This document shows, in pieces, positions 27,355 through 36,398 of a DNA stretch of 64,000 nucleotides. Below the pieces are notes generated by a model. It had not been told where the DNA came from, searched no databases, and saw nothing but the letters and a program-made list of their open reading frames with translations. Position 1 is the stretch's first letter, and the number at the start of each line of letters is the position of its first letter. Position numbers and translations under genes: made by a program. Source of the DNA: UBA1189 sp045612065 (GTDB taxonomy: Bacteria > Bacteroidota > Bacteroidia > Bacteroidales > Bacteroidaceae); NCBI GenBank assembly GCA_045612065.1, contig JAZKYH010000040.1:55450-119449 (forward strand), given 5' to 3'.

Positions 27355-28476
27355 ATGAAAAAAGTATTTTACCTGGTGGCTATGGCTGGCATGTTGTCTA
27401 TCTCTACCGCCAATGCCCAAGTAACCCGAGTGGTGGAAGTCGCTGAAATCCCCGTTTCGAAGTACAGCGTGCAGACGAACAGCTTCTGGGATAACTGGTT
27501 CGTATCACTGAATGCTGGTGCTCAGTTCTCTTACCTTAGCCCTACTGGCTCGCAGGACTTTAAGGATCGTATCACTTTCTCTGGTTTGGCCTATGTTGGC
27601 AAATGGTTCACTCCTGGTGTTGGTATGCGATTGGCATATAGTGGAACAAAGTTCCAGGGTTACAATGATAAATTGGACTACATGAACCTCCATGTCGATG
27701 CCATGATGAGCCTTACCAATGTGATTATGGGCTATGATCCCGACCGAATCTACAACTTGGTGCCTTATATTGGTATGGGTGGTGTGAGAGTCTTTGACCT
27801 TAACAATTATTCGTTTGGTTTCAATGCTGGCCTTTTGAATACTTTCCGTATCAACGATTCTTGGACCGTCAACCTTGAAATGGGTGCTCTGCTTGCAGAG
27901 AAGGATATGGACGGTGTCTTCACGACAAAGCGTGGCTTCGATGATCTCTTTTCACTGACTGCCGGTATCACCTATAATATAGGCGGAAATACATGGAATA
28001 ACAGCCCGGATGTTAGTGCACTCGTATTGATGAATGCCGCCGAGGTTGCAGCCTTGAACGAAGCGCTTGTTCAGGAGCAGTCAAACAATCGTGTCCTTCG
28101 CAATCAACTTGCCCAGAAGCCTAAGGAGATAATCAAGGAGAAGGTAATCAGCGACCATACCTCAGCTCCCCAGTCAGTATTCTTCTATCTCAACTCTACC
28201 AAGATGGTGTCACAGGAGGAACTTGTAAACCTCAAGGCTATTGCCGATATGGCCAAGCAGGACAACGTGAAGTTGCGCATCACAGGATATGCCGACAGTG
28301 CTACCGGTAATGCCAAGTACAATCAGACTTTGTCACTCAACCGAGCACAAGCTATCGCCAATGAGCTGATTAAGATGGGTGTAAACAAGGCCAACCTGAC
28401 TATCGAAGGTATGGGCGGTGTGTCAACTTTGAATCCCGCTTCGTATAACCGTCGCGTAATCATTCAGACCATGTAA
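27355..28476 (+). CDS. OmpA-family outer-membrane protein
   Basis: A 373-residue protein with signal peptide (cleavage after ANAQ), a beta-barrel-like N-terminal region (about 40-225, aromatic-rich alternating strands), a short Gln/Asn-rich coiled linker, and an OmpA-like domain (about 275-373). That domain contains the peptidoglycan-contact pattern GYADSATGN...NRAQAIANEL. It should anchor the outer membrane to the cell wall. It has its own terminator and no close partner gene, and its AT-rich upstream region has no clear consensus promoter. Confidence 0.93.
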   Translation: MKKVFYLVAMAGMLSISTANAQVTRVVEVAEIPVSKYSVQTNSFWDNWFVSLNAGAQFSYLSPTGSQDFKDRITFSGLAYVGKWFTPGVGMRLAYSGTKFQGYNDKLDYMNLHVDAMMSLTNVIMGYDPDRIYNLVPYIGMGGVRVFDLNNYSFGFNAGLLNTFRINDSWTVNLEMGALLAEKDMDGVFTTKRGFDDLFSLTAGITYNIGGNTWNNSPDVSALVLMNAAEVAALNEALVQEQSNNRVLRNQLAQKPKEIIKEKVISDHTSAPQSVFFYLNSTKMVSQEELVNLKAIADMAKQDNVKLRITGYADSATGNAKYNQTLSLNRAQAIANELIKMGVNKANLTIEGMGGVSTLNPASYNRRVIIQTM

Positions 28477-28499
28477 GAGTAGAATCCATTCTGTTAGAC

Positions 28500-28537
28500 A
28501 AGAGGGGGCAGTAGCCCTCTCTTTTGCTTTTTTATGC
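28500..28537 (+). terminator. Terminator after the OmpA-family gene
   Basis: AGAGGG pairs with CCCTCT around a short loop, followed by CTTTTGCTTTTTT. Confidence 0.75.
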
Positions 28538-28585
28538 TTTAAAACGAGAAAAAATAGCAAAAAAGTAAAAATATTTTCATTTTTC

Positions 28586-28616
28586 TTTGCGGATATCAGA
28601 AAAAGCCGTACCTTTG
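28586..28616 (+). promoter_or_regulatory. Predicted promoter of the tRNA-Val pair
   Basis: TTTG is followed after 19 bp by TACCTTTG, 29 bp before the first tRNA base. This is one of the best matches to the Bacteroidetes consensus in the window. Confidence 0.75.
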
Positions 28617-28645
28617 CACCGCTTTTCAGAACGATGAAGGCTTTC

Positions 28646-28720
28646 GGGCGTTTAGCTCAGCTGGTTCAGAGCATCTGCCTTACAAGCAGAGGGTCGGCGG
28701 TTCGAATCCGTCAACGCCCA
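28646..28720 (+). tRNA. tRNA-Val (TAC)
   Basis: All arms fold: acceptor GGGCGTT/AACGCCC, D arm GCTC...GAGC, anticodon stem TCTGC/GCAGA with loop CTTACAA (anticodon TAC), and T arm with GGTTCGAATCC. The 3' CCA is not encoded. Confidence 0.97.
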
Positions 28721-28774
28721 CAAAAGAAACCAAAAGCCTCATCAAAAAGAAAAGAATCGTTCTCACGAATTTCG

Positions 28775-28849
28775 GGGCGTTTAGCTCAGCTGGTTCAGAG
28801 CATCTGCCTTACAAGCAGAGGGTCGGCGGTTCGAATCCGTCAACGCCCA
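28775..28849 (+). tRNA. tRNA-Val (TAC), second identical copy
   Basis: Sequence-identical to the first tRNA-Val over all 75 bases, 54 bp downstream, with no new promoter between. The two are one transcription unit ended by the following terminator. Confidence 0.97.
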
Positions 28850-28854
28850 CATAG

Positions 28855-28881
28855 AAGTCCACTGAAAAGTGGACTTTTTTT
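28855..28881 (+). terminator. Terminator of the tRNA-Val operon
   Basis: AAGTCCACT and AGTGGACTT form a 9-bp stem with a GAAA tetraloop and a run of seven T residues. Confidence 0.92.
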
Positions 28882-28931
28882 GTTTATGGCATCGATGTTG
28901 ATATTGCCCCACCACATGGTGACACTGCGCC

Positions 28932-29019
28932 GCGGTAGCTATCGGGGAATAGCACGGTAGCTACTGAGGAGTGCCGCAATAGCTACTGCGGCTTTCCGCA
29001 GTAGCTAATGAGTGGACTT
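28932..29019. repeat. 22-bp array D (four units)
   Basis: Units start at 28932, 28954, 28976 and 28998. Each contains TAGCTA at the same position, inside the longer core GNRGTAGCTACTGNGG. The palindromic hexamer repeats every 22 bp exactly. The following sequence returns to unrelated DNA. Confidence 0.8.
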
Positions 29020-29049
29020 TGCCACTGACAACTTTCAAATCCACTTTTT

Positions 29050-29354
29050 ATGCCTGTTGAGAATTGCAGAAAGAAAAACAGCTCTTTCGACTTTGGCGGC
29101 ACAACAGATATAGGAAAGACAAAAGACTACGGACAACAGGCAACGGTTATTTACGACCTCCATGGTCGTCGCATTGTTGACACTGAAGGTCGCAAAGGTA
29201 TTTACATCGTAAATGGTAAAAAAGGTAATTCTCCGATAACCTTTTTATTATAGGCGAAATTTTTAGCGATTAGTCGCAAGTACGCAGGTGAAACTTGTGC
29301 TTGCGGGTCGCTAATAAAAAAAGAACCAACGGTAAGAAGGTTGTGGTGAAATAA
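29050..29354 (+). pseudogene. Remnant of a T9SS-type C-terminal sorting tail, interrupted
   Basis: One frame encodes VIYDLHGRRIVDTEGRKG followed by IYIVNGKK, a textbook end of a type IX secretion sorting domain. It then runs into about 100 bp of foreign-looking DNA. After that insert, in another frame, NGKKVVVK and a stop restore the expected ending of such a tail. The insert carries a long imperfect hairpin (TTAGCGATTAGTCGCAAG with CTTGCGGGTCGCTAA). The body of the parent gene is gone, so this is a fossil of a secreted protein gene. Confidence 0.6.
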
Positions 29355-29455
29355 GTAATTGCTTTCTATCGAACCTTATGACGAAGGCGGACTCCCTGTA
29401 GATGGTGAGCCCGCTTTTGCTATGATAGCAATCAGAGAAGTTATTCCGTTTTCGG

Positions 29456-29486
29456 TTGATTATTCCAGTGTTTATGTGTAACTTTG
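29456..29486 (+). promoter_or_regulatory. Predicted promoter of metG
   Basis: TTG, 20 bp, then TAACTTTG, 27 bp before the metG ATG. Confidence 0.7.
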
Positions 29487-29513
29487 CCATGCGAAAACAA
29501 CAAGATAAAATAT

Positions 29514-31574
29514 ATGGAAAAGAAATTCAAGAGAACGACCGTCACTTCGGCACTTCCCTATGCCAACGGTCCTGTACATATTGGTCACCTGGCGGGTGTG
29601 TATGTGCCTGCCGACATCTATGTTCGCTACCTCCGCCTCAAGGGCGAGGAGGTGCTCTTCGTGGGTGGCTCTGACGAGCACGGCGTACCCGTGACACAGC
29701 GTGCCCGCAAGGAGGGCATCACTCCGCAGGATGTGGTGGACCGCTATCACAACATCATCAAGGAGTCGTTCAAGGAGTTTGGCATCTCGTTCGACGTATA
29801 CAGCCGCACCACTTCGGACGTGCACCACAAGTTCGCGTCGGACTTCTTCCGCAAGCTCTACGATGAGGGCAAGCTGGTGGAGCAGTCTACCAAGCAGTTC
29901 TACGATGAGAAAACAGAAAAGTTCCTCACCGACCGCGACGTGGTTGGCGAGTGCCCCTACTGCCACAAGCAGGCCTACGGCAACCAGTGCGAAGAGGGTT
30001 GCGGACGCGCGCTTGAGCCTACCGAACTCATCAACCCCCGCTCGAAGGAGACAGGCGAGACACCCATCCTCAAGGAAACCAAGAACTGGTACCTTCCCCT
30101 CAATGATTACCAGCAGTGGCTCAAGGAGTGGATCCTCGAGGGTCACAAGGAGTGGCGCCCCAACGTATATGGCCAGTGCAAGTCATGGCTCGACATGGAC
30201 CTCCAGCCCCGCGCGATGACCCGCGACCTCGACTGGGGTATTCCCGTACCTGTAGAGGGTGCTGACGGTAAGGTGCTCTACGTGTGGTTCGACGCGCCCA
30301 TCGGCTATATCTCAAACACTAAGGAACTGTGCGACAACGCGCCCGAGAAGTGGGGCTCTTGGGAGAAATGGTGGCAGGACGGCGACACACGTCTGCTCCA
30401 CTTCATCGGTAAGGACAACATCGTGTTCCACTGCATCATCTTCCCCGTGATGATGAAGGCTCACGGCAAGTATGTGATGCCCGACAATGTGCCCAGCAAC
30501 GAATTCCTCAACCTCGAGGACGACAAGATCTCAACCTCACGCAACTGGGCGGTGTGGTTGCACGAGTACCTCGTGGATTTCCCCGGCAAGCAGGATGTGT
30601 TGCGCTATGTGCTCACAGCCAATGCACCCGAGACTAAGGACAACAACTTCACCTGGAAGGATTTCCAGGCACGCAACAATAATGAGCTCGTGGCCGTATA
30701 TGGTAACTTCGTGAACCGCGCCCTTGTGCTCACTCACAAGTACTTCGACGGCAAGGTGCCCGCATGTGGCGAGCTCAACGACTATGACAAGGCTACCATC
30801 GCCGAGTTCATGGACGTGAAGGCCGAGGTGGAGAAACTGCTCGATGGCTTCAAGTTCCGCGAAGCACAGAAGGAAGCTATGAACCTCGCTCGTATCGGTA
30901 ACAAGTACCTCGCCGACACCGAGCCCTGGAAGCTTGCCAAGACCGATATGGAGCGCGTAGGCACCATCCTTAACCTCTCGCTTCAGTTGGCCGCCAACCT
31001 CGCCATTGCTTTCGAGCCCTTCTTGCCCTTCAGCAGTGAAAAGCTGCGCGGCATGCTCGGCATGGAGACATTCGAGTGGGAGCAGCTCGGTCGCACCGAC
31101 CTCCTCGCTGCAGACCATCAGCTCGGCAAGGCAGAGCTCCTGTTCGAGAAGATCGAAGACAGCGCCATCGATGCACAGATGCAGCGTCTCGAAGATATCA
31201 AGAAGGCCAACGAAGCAGCCAACTACAAGGCCGAGCCCGTGAAGCCCCTCGTATCGTTCGAAGACTGGGAGAAACTCGATATCCGCGTAGGTACCGTACT
31301 CGAGTGCGAGCGCGTGCCCAAGATGAAGAAACTCCTCAAGTTCAAGATCGCCGACGGTCTTGCAGACCGCACCATCGTGAGCGGCATCGCCGAGCACTAT
31401 GCCCCCGAGGAACTCGTAGGCAAGCAGGTGCTCTTCATTGCCAACTTTGCTCCCCGCCAGTTCAAGAACGGCCTCGTCAGCGAGGGCATGATTCTCAGCG
31501 CTGTAGACTACGACGGCTCACTCGCCGTGACCTCACTCCTCCGCGAAGTGAAGCCCGGCAGCCAGGTAGGATAA
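29514..31574 (+). CDS. metG: Methionyl-tRNA synthetase
   Basis: A 686-residue class I synthetase that charges elongator and initiator tRNA-Met. HIGH motif H22-I-G-H in PYANGPVHIGH, a zinc knuckle (CPYCHKQAYGNQCEEGC, about 140-160), and a KMSKS-type loop reading KISTSR. A C-terminal EMAP/Trbp111-type tRNA-binding domain covers the last 110 residues (DWEKLDIRVGTVLECERV). The ATG giving MEKKFKRTTV is used; an upstream in-frame TTG overlaps the promoter box. Codon use is C-rich and biased, as expected of a highly expressed gene. Confidence 0.97.
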   Translation: MEKKFKRTTVTSALPYANGPVHIGHLAGVYVPADIYVRYLRLKGEEVLFVGGSDEHGVPVTQRARKEGITPQDVVDRYHNIIKESFKEFGISFDVYSRTTSDVHHKFASDFFRKLYDEGKLVEQSTKQFYDEKTEKFLTDRDVVGECPYCHKQAYGNQCEEGCGRALEPTELINPRSKETGETPILKETKNWYLPLNDYQQWLKEWILEGHKEWRPNVYGQCKSWLDMDLQPRAMTRDLDWGIPVPVEGADGKVLYVWFDAPIGYISNTKELCDNAPEKWGSWEKWWQDGDTRLLHFIGKDNIVFHCIIFPVMMKAHGKYVMPDNVPSNEFLNLEDDKISTSRNWAVWLHEYLVDFPGKQDVLRYVLTANAPETKDNNFTWKDFQARNNNELVAVYGNFVNRALVLTHKYFDGKVPACGELNDYDKATIAEFMDVKAEVEKLLDGFKFREAQKEAMNLARIGNKYLADTEPWKLAKTDMERVGTILNLSLQLAANLAIAFEPFLPFSSEKLRGMLGMETFEWEQLGRTDLLAADHQLGKAELLFEKIEDSAIDAQMQRLEDIKKANEAANYKAEPVKPLVSFEDWEKLDIRVGTVLECERVPKMKKLLKFKIADGLADRTIVSGIAEHYAPEELVGKQVLFIANFAPRQFKNGLVSEGMILSAVDYDGSLAVTSLLREVKPGSQVG

Positions 31575-31584
31575 AACCATAAAT

Positions 31585-31642
31585 GAAACTGCAATGTCGG
31601 TGTATAGAGACTCCAATTTCTATGCGTTGATATTGCAGTTTT
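31585..31642 (+). terminator. Possible terminator or stem-loop after metG
   Basis: GAAACTGCAAT and ATTGCAGTTTT bracket 36 bases that include a second small stem (TATAGAGA/TTTCTATG). It ends in TTTTAC and lies just before the flippase gene, so it may end metG transcription. Confidence 0.45.
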
Positions 31643-31670
31643 ACTATACACGAGAGATTACCTCCGAAGC

Positions 31671-33203
31671 ATGTCAGACCCGAACACACGTCGCATAGCC
31701 AAGAACACCGGACTCCTTTACATAAGGATGCTGGTGATGATGGTGATTGGATTCATCACCACTCGAGTGATGCTCAATGCGCTTGGGGTCGACAACTACG
31801 GCATCAACAACGTGGTGGGCGGCCTAGTGTCGATGTTTTCCATGCTGTCGGCATCGTTGTCTGGTGCAGTGAGCCGCTTCTTCACCTTCGGGTTGGGGAA
31901 GGGTGACATGAAGCACCTCCGCGTGGTCTTCTCTACCTCTATCAACATCCATATCGTGCTTGCCGCCATTGTGCTCATTGCCATTGAAACGGTGGGAGTA
32001 TGGTTCCTGAACCATCGGATGGTGATAGCTCCTGACAGGATCGAAGCGGCCAATTGGGTGTTGCAGTGCTCTACGGTCATCTTTGCCATCAATCTGCTTT
32101 CGGTACCCTACAGAGCAGCCATCATCGCCCATGAGAGGATGTCGGCCTTTGCCTATCTGACCATCTTCGATGCCACGGCAAAACTGTTGATTGTGTGTGC
32201 TATATACTTCTATGGTGGCGACAAGTTGAAGTTGTTTGCTGTGCTCAATATCCTACCGGCCATTATCTCTCAGGCGATCTATTGGAGGTACTGCAAACGC
32301 AGCTTCGTGGAGTGCAACTACCAGTGCGTGTTCGACAAGAAATTGTTTGGTGAGATTTTCAGTTTTGCCGGATGGAGTTTCATTGGCAACACGGCCGGAC
32401 TGATGAAGAACGAGGGTGTCAATGTGGTCATCAATACCTTCTTTGGCGCCTCCATCAACACGGCCCGAGGCATTGCAATGCAGGTCAATGGCATGGTGAT
32501 GCAGTTTATCAGTAACTTTACCATGGCGCTCAATCCGCAAATCATCAAGGATTATGCGGCAGGGCAGTTGGAGCGTATGCACAAGCTGATGTTCCAAGGC
32601 ACCAAGCTGTCGTACTATATCTTCATGATTCTCTCCATTCCCATAATGTTTGAGATTGAGGCCTTCCTTCAAGTGTGGTTGGGTGAGGTGCCCGCCCACA
32701 CGGTGCTCTTCACTCGCTTGGTGCTGGTGTTGAGTCTGGCCGAAATCATATCGCACACGCTCATCACGGCGCAGACCGCAACGGGCAAGATAAAGGTGTA
32801 CCAGATGGTGGTGGGCGGCATCTTGTTGCTCAACCTCCCCGTCTCTTATCTTCTGCTCCGGTGGGGGTGTTTCCCCGAGGTTACGGTAATCGTAGCTATC
32901 ATCGTTTCGCAGCTCTGCCTTGTGGCTCGCCTGTGGTTCCTCCGTAGGATGATTGACTTTCCCGTGGGAGGGTTCTTCACAAAGGTATACTGTAACGTTA
33001 TCGTGGTCACGCTGCTCTCGCTGATAGTGCCTTCGGTGTGCTATGTGTTGATGCCGGCTGGCATAACACGATTCTTCGTGCTCTGTGGCCTCTCCGTGCT
33101 CTCTTCGGCTGCAGTGATCTATTTTGTGGGATGCAACCGCGAGGAACGTGCCATGATTGTCAAGGCTGTCCAAAGTGTAATCGCTAAACTCCGTCGCCGA
33201 TGA
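31671..33203 (+). CDS. Polysaccharide flippase (Wzx/PST, MATE-like)
   Basis: A 510-residue integral membrane protein with about 12-14 membrane segments starting at residue 16 (LYIRMLVMMVIGFITTRVML). The N-terminal motif ALGVDNYGINNVVGG is typical of polysaccharide-biosynthesis flippases in Bacteroidetes. It should move lipid-linked glycan repeats across the inner membrane. It is the first gene of the surface-glycan locus and overlaps the next gene by four bases (ATGA), indicating coupled translation. Confidence 0.9.
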   Translation: MSDPNTRRIAKNTGLLYIRMLVMMVIGFITTRVMLNALGVDNYGINNVVGGLVSMFSMLSASLSGAVSRFFTFGLGKGDMKHLRVVFSTSINIHIVLAAIVLIAIETVGVWFLNHRMVIAPDRIEAANWVLQCSTVIFAINLLSVPYRAAIIAHERMSAFAYLTIFDATAKLLIVCAIYFYGGDKLKLFAVLNILPAIISQAIYWRYCKRSFVECNYQCVFDKKLFGEIFSFAGWSFIGNTAGLMKNEGVNVVINTFFGASINTARGIAMQVNGMVMQFISNFTMALNPQIIKDYAAGQLERMHKLMFQGTKLSYYIFMILSIPIMFEIEAFLQVWLGEVPAHTVLFTRLVLVLSLAEIISHTLITAQTATGKIKVYQMVVGGILLLNLPVSYLLLRWGCFPEVTVIVAIIVSQLCLVARLWFLRRMIDFPVGGFFTKVYCNVIVVTLLSLIVPSVCYVLMPAGITRFFVLCGLSVLSSAAVIYFVGCNREERAMIVKAVQSVIAKLRRR

Positions 33204-35206
33204 TTGAGGTCAAAGATAAAAAGGACTGTTGCGGTTGCCATGCCTGTGCCTCTGTCTGTGCACACCACGCCATCACGATGCAGGCCGATGCCGAGGGCTT
33301 CCTCTATCCGGTAATCGATAGGGACAGGTGTGCCGACTGTGGCTTGTGTGAACAGGTATGCCCCGTGATTCACCAAGCCTCTCCGACGCAACCTCTGAAG
33401 GTGTATGCAGCGCGAAGCTATGATGATGACCTGCGCCGCCAAAGTTCTTCGGGTGGTATTTTCACGCTATTGGCCGAAGCGGTAATCCGCGAGGGGGGAG
33501 TGGTCTTCGGCGCCAAGTTTAATGAAGAGTGGGATGTCATTCACGCATGGACAGAGACTGCCGACGGATTGGCCGCTTTTCGTGGCTCCAAGTATGTGCA
33601 GAGCACTATCGGGAACACCTACAGAGAAGCGAAGGAGTTCTTACAACAAGGTCGTAAAGTGCTCTTCACAGGTACTCCTTGCCAAATCGCAGGACTGAAG
33701 AGATATCTTCGCAAAGACTACGACAACCTGTTGACGGTCGATGTCGTCTGCCACGGCGTTCCTAGTCCTCTCGTTTGGCAAAAGTTCTTGGATGAGATGC
33801 GTGCCAAGGGGGAGATTACAGAAATCTCGTTTAGGGATAAGACCAATGGTTGGGCTCGATATGGATTCCGTATGGGCTATTCCACCTCTACCGCGAAGGG
33901 AGGACTTTTTCTGCAGCCCTCTTCGGAGAATGTCTTCATGAGTAGCTTCTTGTCCCGTCTGTCTTTGCGCCCATCGTGCCATTCGTGCCCGAGCAAAAGT
34001 GGTAAAAGCAAGAGCGATATATCGATTGCAGACTTTTGGGGGATTGAGAAGTATAACTCCAAGTTTGCAGATGATAAGGGGACAAGTGCCGTATTGGTAT
34101 ACACGAGCAAAGGCAAAGACCTCTTGGACAAGATTGACTGCGTCAAGGAAGAACACCCGTTTGAGCAATTCATACGTGAGGTGACCACTTTCTACAGAAG
34201 TGTGGAAGCGCATCCGAAGCGAGGTGAATTCTTCGAACGATTGGATAAGGCTCAGCTGAAAGAACTTGTAAGTGAATATGCTCCCAAGAAAAATCCCGTG
34301 CGCAAGAGCCTATTGAAGAGAATAGTCCAATGGATAATGCCGAACGATTTCAGAATCATTTGGGACAAGCCGGGGCAGACATGCAATCGCTTGTGGTCAT
34401 ATCTCGACGCCATAGGATGGTCTGTACGTACCCAGAATAAGACCTATGTGTTGTTCTGGGACAGGGATATCAAGCACTTCGACCATCTTCGTAGCAATCC
34501 ATACATCAAGTTTCCTTTGTATAATAAGACCTTGATAAAGTGGTTGGGCGATGCCAAGTATCAGAAGTTGTTGACTTGGGTCTTTGCCAATAGATTCCTC
34601 AATAGATTCTATGCTCGCACCACCTCCAAGAAATTTGTCTATAGTTGGCAGCATCGGGCCGATAAGGAGTATTTCCCCTACGTGATGGATGAGATACGAA
34701 AGATCTATGCTCCGAACAGGTATGTCATCGACGAGGTGAATCCTGTGATGGACCGATACAAGCGCGAGGGTTACTTCACCATTGGAGTACATATCCGAAG
34801 GGGTGACTATAAGACCTTTGAGGGCGGGCGATACTACTTCGAACTTGACGAATACAGACAGCATATGCAGACTCTATGCGAAGTATACAAAGACAAGAAA
34901 ATATGCTTTGCTATATCTACCAATGAGAAAATAGACCCCACCTTTTTCGAGGGTATGGAAATCTGCAAGACGACCAATACGACCGCCATCCATGACCTCT
35001 ATATGCTGACACAGTGCGACCGTATTATCGGTCCACTCAGCACCTTTAGCCGTTGGGCTTCTTTCTATGGTGAGGTTCCCTTATGTTTTATCAGCAAGGG
35101 GGATGTCGTAAAGAGTGATGAGGATTTCTCCGTCATCAAAGACTTTTATCACTTTGCAAACGGAGCAGAAATAGTTAACCTGACAGACAAACATTCACGC
35201 GTATGA
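33200..35206 (+). CDS. Fusion: FrhB-like 4Fe-4S oxidoreductase plus GT11-like fucosyltransferase
   Basis: A 668-residue two-part protein. Residues 1-365 form a coenzyme F420 hydrogenase beta-subunit-like protein with two ferredoxin clusters (Cys10/13/16/20 and Cys44/47/50/54), SSSGGIFTLLAEA, FTGTPCQIAGL and VVCHGVPSP. From about 378 (DKPGQTCNRLWSYLDAIGW) to the end it resembles alpha-1,2-fucosyltransferase/O-fucosyltransferase-like enzymes. HIRRGD at 531-536 is the expected GDP-fucose contact, followed by a late GPLSTFSRWASF motif. The FrhB-like part is often beside pyruvyl transferase genes in glycan loci, as here. A fusion to a fucosyltransferase-like domain is not something I recall. Both halves are intact and in one frame. 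Confidence 0.82.
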   Translation: MIEVKDKKDCCGCHACASVCAHHAITMQADAEGFLYPVIDRDRCADCGLCEQVCPVIHQASPTQPLKVYAARSYDDDLRRQSSSGGIFTLLAEAVIREGGVVFGAKFNEEWDVIHAWTETADGLAAFRGSKYVQSTIGNTYREAKEFLQQGRKVLFTGTPCQIAGLKRYLRKDYDNLLTVDVVCHGVPSPLVWQKFLDEMRAKGEITEISFRDKTNGWARYGFRMGYSTSTAKGGLFLQPSSENVFMSSFLSRLSLRPSCHSCPSKSGKSKSDISIADFWGIEKYNSKFADDKGTSAVLVYTSKGKDLLDKIDCVKEEHPFEQFIREVTTFYRSVEAHPKRGEFFERLDKAQLKELVSEYAPKKNPVRKSLLKRIVQWIMPNDFRIIWDKPGQTCNRLWSYLDAIGWSVRTQNKTYVLFWDRDIKHFDHLRSNPYIKFPLYNKTLIKWLGDAKYQKLLTWVFANRFLNRFYARTTSKKFVYSWQHRADKEYFPYVMDEIRKIYAPNRYVIDEVNPVMDRYKREGYFTIGVHIRRGDYKTFEGGRYYFELDEYRQHMQTLCEVYKDKKICFAISTNEKIDPTFFEGMEICKTTNTTAIHDLYMLTQCDRIIGPLSTFSRWASFYGEVPLCFISKGDVVKSDEDFSVIKDFYHFANGAEIVNLTDKHSRV

Positions 35207-36339
35207 GAATCGGAATTCTGACACTTCCCCTCCATACCAATTATGGTGGAATCCTGCAAGCCTATGCTCTGCAACAGGTGTTGCAAGGTATGGGGCACGA
35301 GGTGATGGTTATCGATGAAGAAAAGCAATTCCGCTTCTCTTTGAAGCGCCGCATCGAGATGTATGTCAAGGGTAAGATAAAGCGACTGTTGAAGGGCAAA
35401 GAGGCTATCATCTACTCTCCCGAGTACTACAAGCGGCTGTGGGAAGCGCGTACCAAGCATACGGGACAATTTGTTAACGAACATATTGCCCGGCGCGTTG
35501 TGGCAGATGTGGCGGAGATTGTAGCAGATGATTTTGATGCCTTTGTTGTGGGTAGCGATCAGATATGGCGGGCACGCTATGCCCAGCCATTCCCTGGAGT
35601 CGGAAATGCTTTCCTGTTATTTACCAAAGGATGGCCGGTGAAGCGTATATCGTATGCTGCATCATTCGGTACAGACAAGTGGGAATATAGTAAGTCCGAC
35701 ACTGCCGATTGTGCAATGATGGCGCAAATGTTTGATGCAATCAGTGTGCGTGAAGCCTCTGGGGTAAAGCTATGCAAAGAGAATCTGAATGTTGATGCAG
35801 TGCATGTGGTGGATCCTACGTTGTTGCTTGATTCCGATGATTATACCCGATTAATCAAGCAGGATACCCCCAAGAGCCAAGGGAACTTGATGTGTTATGT
35901 GCTCGACAAGGGATTGGATACAGACAATATTCTCTCCGACATTGCACAGAAGAGAGGACTTGAACCCTTTTATGCCAATTCGCAGACAGAGAATCAGAAG
36001 TTGTCTCTTGAAGAACGTGTACAACCATCTGTAGAACAGTGGCTGCAGGGATTCCGTGATGCAGAGTTTATAGTTACTGATAGTTTCCATGCATGCATCT
36101 TTGCCATTCTGTATAGGAAACCGTTTGTGGTTGTCGGTAATAAAAACCGTGGTATGGCACGCTTTGAATCGCTGTTACAGATGTTTGGATTGGAAGAACG
36201 ACTCGTGCTCTCATATGAAGACTATCACCAAAGGGAAAAATCCCTGTTGTGCCCGATAGACTATGAGCAGGTAGCCCGTGCTCTAGAGGAGAAGCGGGGA
36301 GAGGCTGCCAAGTTTCTACAACAGGCTCTGTCTGAATAG
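35203..36339 (+). CDS. Polysaccharide pyruvyl transferase family protein
   Basis: A 378-residue cytoplasmic protein beginning MRIGILTLPLHTNYGGILQA and containing VVGSDQIWR and a late VTDSFHACIFAILYRKPFVV motif, the pattern of the PS_pyruv_trans family. These transfer pyruvate from phosphoenolpyruvate to sugars, forming ketals. Four-base overlap with the upstream fusion gene. The pairing with an FrhB-like protein is common in Bacteroidetes glycan loci, but the substrate here is unknown. Confidence 0.88.
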   Translation: MRIGILTLPLHTNYGGILQAYALQQVLQGMGHEVMVIDEEKQFRFSLKRRIEMYVKGKIKRLLKGKEAIIYSPEYYKRLWEARTKHTGQFVNEHIARRVVADVAEIVADDFDAFVVGSDQIWRARYAQPFPGVGNAFLLFTKGWPVKRISYAASFGTDKWEYSKSDTADCAMMAQMFDAISVREASGVKLCKENLNVDAVHVVDPTLLLDSDDYTRLIKQDTPKSQGNLMCYVLDKGLDTDNILSDIAQKRGLEPFYANSQTENQKLSLEERVQPSVEQWLQGFRDAEFIVTDSFHACIFAILYRKPFVVVGNKNRGMARFESLLQMFGLEERLVLSYEDYHQREKSLLCPIDYEQVARALEEKRGEAAKFLQQALSE

Positions 36340-36398
36340 ATTTTACCTTGCGATCTCTGTTATTATTGAGAGAAATATTATATCTTTGCGGTAAACCG

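Larger units (their letters stand above)
28850..29513. other. Gene-poor region between tRNA-Val and metG
   Basis: The region holds, in order, the tRNA terminator, 22-bp array D, a decayed C-terminal sorting-tail fragment interrupted by a hairpin insert, and the metG promoter. No intact gene is visible. Confidence 0.7.

Noticed and set aside
28634..28960. 108-codon open frame with internal repeat
   Set aside because: It simply translates the two identical tRNA-Val genes and their spacers.
32253..33173. 306-codon minus-strand open frame
   Set aside because: Antisense to the flippase; its His- and Glu-rich translation is the shadow of a membrane protein.
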